This document shows positions 59,703 through 64,000 of a stretch of DNA of 64,000 nucleotides, piece by piece. Under the pieces are notes generated by a model. That model saw nothing but the letters and a program-made list of their open reading frames with translations, did no database searches and was not told where the DNA came from. The DNA comes from Vibrio rhizosphaerae. Lineage in GTDB: Bacteria; Pseudomonadota; Gammaproteobacteria; Enterobacterales; Vibrionaceae. The stretch is taken from positions 248,001 through 312,000 of the forward strand of contig NZ_AP024903.1 of NCBI RefSeq assembly GCF_024347095.1, given 5' to 3'. The position numbers and the translations under genes are program-made. Every line of letters starts with the position of its first letter. The first letter of the stretch is position 1.

Positions 59703-60911
59703 TTATAAATCCAGGTATGGGGTGAGTCGACCTTCAAAGTGGATACTGAGCTGAGACAGCGTCAGGTTCCAGTTTTGCACCGGATGCGTCCATTTTTCAC
59801 TGGCTTTCAACATACCTGCATACAATAGCTTGAGCAAGCTGGTTTCATTGGCGAAGCCACCTTTGGTCTTGGTCAGCTTGCGGAACTGCCGATGTACCGC
59901 CTCAACCGCATTGGTGGTGTAAATAGCTCTGCGAACCTGCTCGGGATATTTGAAATATACCGATAGGTTCTCCCATTTATTGCGCCATGACTGAATCACC
60001 AACGGATATTGTTGCCCCCATTTGATTTCCAGCTCATCAAGTTCGTGCTCGGCAGCCTTGAGCGTCGCAGCTTTATAGACGCACTTTAAATCTGCCATAA
60101 AAGCTTTCTGATTTTTGCTGGCGACATATTTCATCGAGTTGCGGATTTGATGGATAACACAGAGCTGAACTTCGGTTTGCGGATAAATGGTTTCAATCGC
60201 TTCTGGGAATCCTTTGAGACCATCGACACAGGAAATACAGATATCTTTGACACCGCGATTTTGTAAGTCGGTCAGGACACTGAGCCAGTAATGCGCGCCT
60301 TCGGCATCAGAGAGATAAATGCCCAGCAGCTCTTTTTTTCCTTCGATATTGAGTGCAAGGATGGTGTAAATAGCTTTGGAAACAAAGCGGCCGTTTTCCT
60401 TGATTTTGTAGTGAACGGCATCGAGCCATACGACCGGATAGACGGGGTCTAAATCGCGCTCCTGCCATGCTCTGAGCTCAGGAATAAGACGGTCGGTGAT
60501 GGCGTTAATCGTGCCATTGGAAACGCTGATACCATACATATCCAGCAGATATTCGCGGATATGTTGATAGCTGTTGCCAAGGGCAAACAAGGAAAGGACA
60601 TTGCGTTCCATCTCATCGGTCAGCCGGGTCTGGTGCTTCTTGACAGTTTGCGGGTCAAAAGAGCCATTGCGGTCACGGGGAGTTTCGAGTTCAAATTCGC
60701 CGGATGAGGTTTTGATATTTTTCCGGGACTTACCATTTTTTCGATTATCGGGTTCATCAGCAAGGTGCTGGTCAATTTCAGCGCCGAGAGCAGCTTCAGT
60801 GATTTGCTTAATCAGCGGCGTGAGCAGGCCATCTTTGCCGTTCAGTCCTTGTCCAGATTGGAGAGCTTTGGCAAAGGCCTGAATATCGATTTCGAATTTA
60901 TCGTCAGACAT
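59703..60911 (-). CDS. IS256-family (mutator type) transposase
   Basis: 402-aa DDE transposase. The three catalytic acids lie in VVWLDAVHYKI, ISCVDGLKGFPEAI and TTNAVEAVHRQFRK. QLCVIHQIRNSMKYV is the C/H-type motif of the family. The N-terminus has LLTPLIKQITEAALGAEIDQHL, here in pieces, and GSFDPQTVKKHQTRL. The frame is full length with no frameshift, and both ends of the IS are intact, so it may be active. It is transcribed in the same direction as the frd operon just upstream and could be expressed by read-through. Confidence 0.97.
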   Translation of the reverse strand: MSDDKFEIDIQAFAKALQSGQGLNGKDGLLTPLIKQITEAALGAEIDQHLADEPDNRKNGKSRKNIKTSSGEFELETPRDRNGSFDPQTVKKHQTRLTDEMERNVLSLFALGNSYQHIREYLLDMYGISVSNGTINAITDRLIPELRAWQERDLDPVYPVVWLDAVHYKIKENGRFVSKAIYTILALNIEGKKELLGIYLSDAEGAHYWLSVLTDLQNRGVKDICISCVDGLKGFPEAIETIYPQTEVQLCVIHQIRNSMKYVASKNQKAFMADLKCVYKAATLKAAEHELDELEIKWGQQYPLVIQSWRNKWENLSVYFKYPEQVRRAIYTTNAVEAVHRQFRKLTKTKGGFANETSLLKLLYAGMLKASEKWTHPVQNWNLTLSQLSIHFEGRLTPYLDL

Positions 60912-60947
60912 AAAGTGTCATTTCCTTTTTGGTTCAGTTTACAGAAA

Positions 60948-60971
60948 TGACACAGAATTTTGAACACTACC
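60948..60971. repeat. IS256-family right terminal inverted repeat
   Basis: Reverse complement reads GGTAGTGTTC...TTCTGTGTCA, matching the left end at 19 of 24 positions. Confidence 0.85.
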
Positions 60972-60979
60972 TCACAAGA
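60972..60979. repeat. Target site duplication, right copy
   Basis: TCACAAGA directly after the right inverted repeat; identical to 59662-59669. Eight bp is the usual IS256-family duplication length. Confidence 0.9.
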
Positions 60980-60991
60980 TGATGTTCGCGA

Positions 60992-61354
60992 TTAAATCAT
61001 AAAGATAAAAATCACAGACAGCACTGTCATGATGCTCGCAATGCCATAGCAGGCGATTTTACCCACCACACCAGTATGGATTTTCAGGTCATGCATCCCA
61101 TGATGAACACGGTGCATCGCATGCCACATTGGCAGGGCAATTGTGGCAATCACAAACAGTGCGCCAATGATATTGGTTGCAAAACCTGCGACACGATCAT
61201 AGCTCAGCGCATCGGCATCAAGCATACCCAGCGGGCCCATGACCCCCAGCACAAAAATAGTGATTGGGGTAAGCATAGCAAACCAAGTCCCGCCGGCACC
61301 GAACAGGCCCCACCAGACAGGTTCGTCTGAACGTTTTGGATTTTGGTTAATCAC
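60992..61354 (-). CDS. frdD: Fumarate reductase membrane anchor subunit D
   Basis: Small hydrophobic anchor (120 aa, three helices) of the menaquinol:fumarate reductase. It contains [24 protein letters not shown] in pieces, a central helix and [14 protein letters not shown], with histidines near the quinone sites, and a third helix at the C-terminus. It is the last gene of frdABCD, 9 bp after frdC. The IS256-family element begins 20 bp past its stop. Confidence 0.96.
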   Translation of the reverse strand: MINQNPKRSDEPVWWGLFGAGGTWFAMLTPITIFVLGVMGPLGMLDADALSYDRVAGFATNIIGALFVIATIALPMWHAMHRVHHGMHDLKIHTGVVGKIACYGIASIMTVLSVIFIFMI

Positions 61355-61363
61355 GGTGCCTCC

Positions 61364-61747
61364 TTAAACAATGATGAGCACGAAAACAGAAATGACGGCA
61401 ACAGCGACCCATTGGCTCAGCACCACGATTTTCTTATCGATGAGCTTGCCTTTCAGACGCATCGGTACCACCTGTGGCATCATGCCGAAGAAGGTATAGG
61501 CATGAAACAGACTCCCGGCCAGCGCAATCAGATTGATGACAATGACCAACGGGTTCGCCATAAAGTTCAGCCATGACTGCCATGCTTCCGGTCCTTTAAC
61601 CAGACATCCCAGACCAACCGTGAGGAAGAGGGTAAACACGATTAAAGGCAGAACCGTCGCCTCACGGATCATATAGAAGCGATAGAACGGATTGCTTTTC
61701 CACCACGTCCGTTTGACTTCCCTTACATAGGGTTTACGATGACTCAT
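61364..61747 (-). CDS. frdC: Fumarate reductase membrane anchor subunit C
   Basis: Membrane anchor (127 aa, three helices) that holds the quinone site with FrdD. It begins MSHRKPYVREVKRTWWKSNPFYRFYMIREATVLPL, here in pieces; the RTWW and YMIREAT blocks are typical. Like the E. coli enzyme it has no haem ligands of the succinate dehydrogenase kind that I could recognise. It lies 3 bp after frdB. Confidence 0.97.
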   Translation of the reverse strand: MSHRKPYVREVKRTWWKSNPFYRFYMIREATVLPLIVFTLFLTVGLGCLVKGPEAWQSWLNFMANPLVIVINLIALAGSLFHAYTFFGMMPQVVPMRLKGKLIDKKIVVLSQWVAVAVISVFVLIIV

Positions 61748-61750
61748 CTC

Positions 61751-62491
61751 TTATGCCTCCTGAGGTTTTAACATGGCAATGACAAAGTCCATCGACGATG
61801 CCACTTTCCCCTGGTTCACCGCCGCAGCCGGATCAACATGCTTCGGACACACTTCAGAGCAGTAGCCGACAAAGGTACAACCCCAGACCCCGTTTTCACC
61901 ATTGAGCAGTGTCATCCGCTCGGCCTGACCATGGTCACGGCTGTCGAGATTGTAGCGATGAGCCAGCGTCAGCGCGGCCGGACCGATAAACTCAGGATTC
62001 AACCCGAATTGCGGACAAGCGGCGTAGCACAACCCACAGTTGATACAGCCGGCAAACTGTTTGTATTTTGCCATCTGGGCCGGGGTTTGCAGGTTGGTAC
62101 CGTCTTCCGGTTTGCGGTCATTACCGATGATGTAAGGCTTAATCGCTTCGAGACGCTCGATAAACGGCGTCATATCGACAATTAAATCTTTCTCAATCGG
62201 GAAATTGGCCAGCGGTTCGATTTTCACACCGTCCGGGTAGTCGCGCAGGAAGCTTTTACAGGCGAGTTTCGGCACGCCATTGACCATCACACCACAAGAG
62301 CCGCAGATCGCCATCCGGCAGGACCAGCGATAGGAGAGATTCTTATCCAGATGATCTTTCACATATGAAATCGTGTCGAGGATCGACATGGTTTCATTGA
62401 AAGGGACCTCGAAAGACTGTAAGTAAGGTTCCGCATCTTTTTCCGGGTCATAACGCAGAATATCCACTTTTTGCATACGTTGGGTGACCAT
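61751..62491 (-). CDS. frdB: Fumarate reductase iron-sulfur subunit
   Basis: Electron-transfer subunit (246 aa) with three clusters. The [2Fe-2S] ligands are in [14 protein letters not shown] and VPKLACKSF; the [4Fe-4S] and [3Fe-4S] ligands are in [16 protein letters not shown] and [18 protein letters not shown]. Closely resembles E. coli FrdB. It starts 2 bp after the frdA stop. Confidence 0.98.
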   Translation of the reverse strand: MVTQRMQKVDILRYDPEKDAEPYLQSFEVPFNETMSILDTISYVKDHLDKNLSYRWSCRMAICGSCGVMVNGVPKLACKSFLRDYPDGVKIEPLANFPIEKDLIVDMTPFIERLEAIKPYIIGNDRKPEDGTNLQTPAQMAKYKQFAGCINCGLCYAACPQFGLNPEFIGPAALTLAHRYNLDSRDHGQAERMTLLNGENGVWGCTFVGYCSEVCPKHVDPAAAVNQGKVASSMDFVIAMLKPQEA

Positions 62492-62493
62492 GA

Positions 62494-64000
62494 TTAATTC
62501 TCCTCTGCGCGCTGTTTGGCTTCTTCTGCAGCGGCTTGCTCAGCAGCGGCACCGTAAAGACGAGCTTTCGGTTGTGACTTGGTGATGGTGACATCACTGT
62601 AGTCAATCCGGGGCGCAGCATCTTTTTGATAGAAGGCCAGTGAGTGTTTGAGGAAGTTCACATCGTCACGCTCGGTACAACCTTCATCGAGACGCTGATG
62701 CGCGCCCCGAGATTCCTTGCGGAGAATGGCGGAGTGCACCATGGCTTCGGCAACTTCCAGACTATGGCCGATTTCAATCGCGTACAGTAAGTCGGTGTTA
62801 AAGACTTTGCCTTTGTCTTTGATACTGATTTTTTTGTAGCGTGCTTTCAGCTCAGCCAGTTTATCAACCGTCTGTTGCATCAAATCGGCCTGACGGTAGA
62901 TCCCGCAGCCCGCTTCCATGGCATTGCCCATTTCAGTCCGGATATCGGCCCAGTTTTCATCGCCTTCCTGATCCATCAGAGACTGAATGTGTTGTTCAAC
63001 GGATTTGACCTGTGCTTCGATGGCTTTATCGTTCCAGCCTTTGAATGTTTCAACGCGTTTAGCCGCATGTTCACCGGCAACACGACCGAATACCACTAAT
63101 TCAGCCAGTGAGTTAGAGCCGAGACGGTTGGCACCGTGCAGTCCGACGGATGAGCATTCCCCGACAGCAAATAAGCCTTGGATACGGGTTTCACACTGAC
63201 CGTTCGTTTCAATCCCGCCCATGGTGTAATGTACCGTCGGACGGATCGGGATCGGCTCTTTGACCGGATCGACATTAACGTAAGCTTTAGCCAGCTCGCA
63301 GATAAAGGGCAGACGTTCATGCAGATATTCCTCACCCAGATGACGCAGATCCAGATGGACGACATCGCCGAGTGGGTGCTTGATGGTGTTCCCTTTTTGT
63401 TGCTCGTGCCAGAAAGCCTGAGAGACTTTGTCACGCGGGCCGAGTTCCATATATTTGTTTTTCGGCTGACCGACCGGTGTTTCCGGGCCCATGCCGTAAT
63501 CTTGCAGATAACGGTAGCCGTTTTTATTAACGATAATACCGCCTTCACCCCGACACCCTTCGGTCATCAGGATCCCGGTACCGGGCAGTCCGGTCGGGTG
63601 ATACTGGACAAACTCCATATCGCGCAGCGGTACACCGTGACGATAGGCCATTCCCATCCCGTCACCGGTAACAATACCGCCATTGGTATTACATTGATAA
63701 ACCCGACCCGCACCACCGGTAGCGAGCACAACGGATTTTGCTTTAATCGTGACCAGTTCGCCTTCCGACATATGAATCGCGATCAGGCCCTGAACCACGC
63801 CGTCATCAACCAGCAGGTCAACGACGAAATATTCGTCAAAGCGTTTGATTTGGGGATATTTAATTGATGTTTGGAACAGGGTATGCAGCATGTGGAACCC
63901 GGTTTTATCTGCGGCAAACCAGGTTCTCTCGACTTTCATACCACCGAAACGGCGAACGTTGACTTCACCATTTTCTTTCCGGCTCCAGGGGCAGCCCCAT
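62494..64000 (-). CDS. frdA: Fumarate reductase flavoprotein subunit (partial, N-terminus beyond window)
   Basis: Catalytic subunit that reduces fumarate to succinate in anaerobic respiration. The 502 visible codons begin inside the gene; the reading frame stays open to the edge ([24 protein letters not shown]). Seen are [25 protein letters not shown] in pieces, the active-site [20 protein letters not shown] region, [32 protein letters not shown] and [16 protein letters not shown]. The C-terminus is Ala/Glu-rich ([18 protein letters not shown]). The frd operon next to efp/epmB is the usual gammaproteobacterial arrangement. Confidence 0.97.
   Translation of the reverse strand, partial: WGCPWSRKENGEVNVRRFGGMKVERTWFAADKTGFHMLHTLFQTSIKYPQIKRFDEYFVVDLLVDDGVVQGLIAIHMSEGELVTIKAKSVVLATGGAGRVYQCNTNGGIVTGDGMGMAYRHGVPLRDMEFVQYHPTGLPGTGILMTEGCRGEGGIIVNKNGYRYLQDYGMGPETPVGQPKNKYMELGPRDKVSQAFWHEQQKGNTIKHPLGDVVHLDLRHLGEEYLHERLPFICELAKAYVNVDPVKEPIPIRPTVHYTMGGIETNGQCETRIQGLFAVGECSSVGLHGANRLGSNSLAELVVFGRVAGEHAAKRVETFKGWNDKAIEAQVKSVEQHIQSLMDQEGDENWADIRTEMGNAMEAGCGIYRQADLMQQTVDKLAELKARYKKISIKDKGKVFNTDLLYAIEIGHSLEVAEAMVHSAILRKESRGAHQRLDEGCTERDDVNFLKHSLAFYQKDAAPRIDYSDVTITKSQPKARLYGAAAEQAAAEEAKQRAEEN

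Larger units (their letters stand above)
59670..60971 (-). mobile_element. Intact IS256-family insertion sequence (about 1.3 kb)
   Basis: The element runs from GAGACTGTTC (59670) to GAACACTACC (60971), about 1302 bp, and encodes one mutator-type transposase. Its 24-bp terminal inverted repeats match at 19 positions, both inner ends reading TTCTGTGTCA. It is flanked by an exact 8-bp target duplication, TCACAAGA (59662-59669 and 60972-60979). It entered the spacer between the SPFH terminator and frdD and disrupts no gene. Confidence 0.95.

Noticed and set aside
63178..63867. 229-codon plus-strand frame inside frdA
   Set aside because: It is fully antisense to frdA, with no recognisable domain.

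Overview
The window is 64 kb of chromosome from a gammaproteobacterium, almost certainly a Vibrio (Vibrionaceae, large chromosome). The reasons are an EmrAB pump with its own outer-membrane factor in the order of V. cholerae vceCAB, an exported M28 aminopeptidase that closely resembles the V. proteolyticus enzyme, a symporter pair of the VC_2705/DUF4212 type beside a CrbR-like regulator, and the enteric-type strings cpxA-cpxR-cpxP-fieF, metF/metL-metB/metJ, priA-cytR-ftsN-hslVU-menA-rraA, groESL and efp/epmB-frdABCD. No rRNA, tRNA, CRISPR array or prophage was seen. Species cannot be assigned from this sequence alone.

Layout. 1-4.5 kb: a MarR-controlled four-gene efflux operon (marR, outer-membrane factor, emrA, emrB; emrB runs off the left edge). 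4.8-10.2 kb: recG, spoT, rpoZ and gmk on the minus strand, with no trmH between spoT and recG. 10.7-13.0 kb: a glutamate/dicarboxylate symporter and yhhQ, the latter behind a clear promoter and a compact preQ1-I-type riboswitch that overlaps its Shine-Dalgarno. 13.1-16.1 kb: a two-subunit sodium:solute symporter and its probable CrbR-type regulator. 16.3-19.8 kb: dsbD and aspA. 20-21.9 kb: a membrane diguanylate cyclase. 22.2-23.2 kb: fxsA and trmL. 23.3-27.3 kb: cpxAR diverging from cpxP across a perfect CpxR box, then fieF. 27.5-31.6 kb: a secreted aminopeptidase, pfkA and glpX. 31.9-39.6 kb: zapB, then the methionine regulon (metF, metL, metB, metJ) with two tandem MetJ-box operators, a glutathione transferase and a short malic enzyme.

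40-48.3 kb: rpmE, priA, cytR, ftsN, hslVU (sigma-32-like promoter), menA and rraA with an acidic tail. 48.4-52.4 kb: a MATE transporter, tpiA, a CHMI-family protein that lacks the catalytic Pro1, a DUF3135 protein and a SufR-like cysteine-containing regulator. 52.7-54.7 kb: groESL behind a sigma-32-like promoter. 54.8-57.9 kb: a ModF-like tandem ABC ATPase, epmB and efp. 58.2-61 kb: an AT-rich accessory segment holding an SPFH/band-7 protein and an intact IS256-family element with 8-bp target duplications. 61-64 kb: frdDCBA, with frdA cut by the right edge.

Functional links. metF, metB and metL share MetJ control and feed methionine synthesis. pfkA and glpX are opposing glycolytic/gluconeogenic enzymes. 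aspA, menA (menaquinone) and frdABCD together supply fumarate respiration. hslVU, groESL, rraA and the Cpx system are stress functions. I found no convincing wholly new multi-gene system. The most notable items are the riboswitch, the Pro1-less CHMI homologue, the symporter with an altered NMDGT motif, the SufR-like regulator with no suf genes nearby, and the SPFH/IS segment beside frd.
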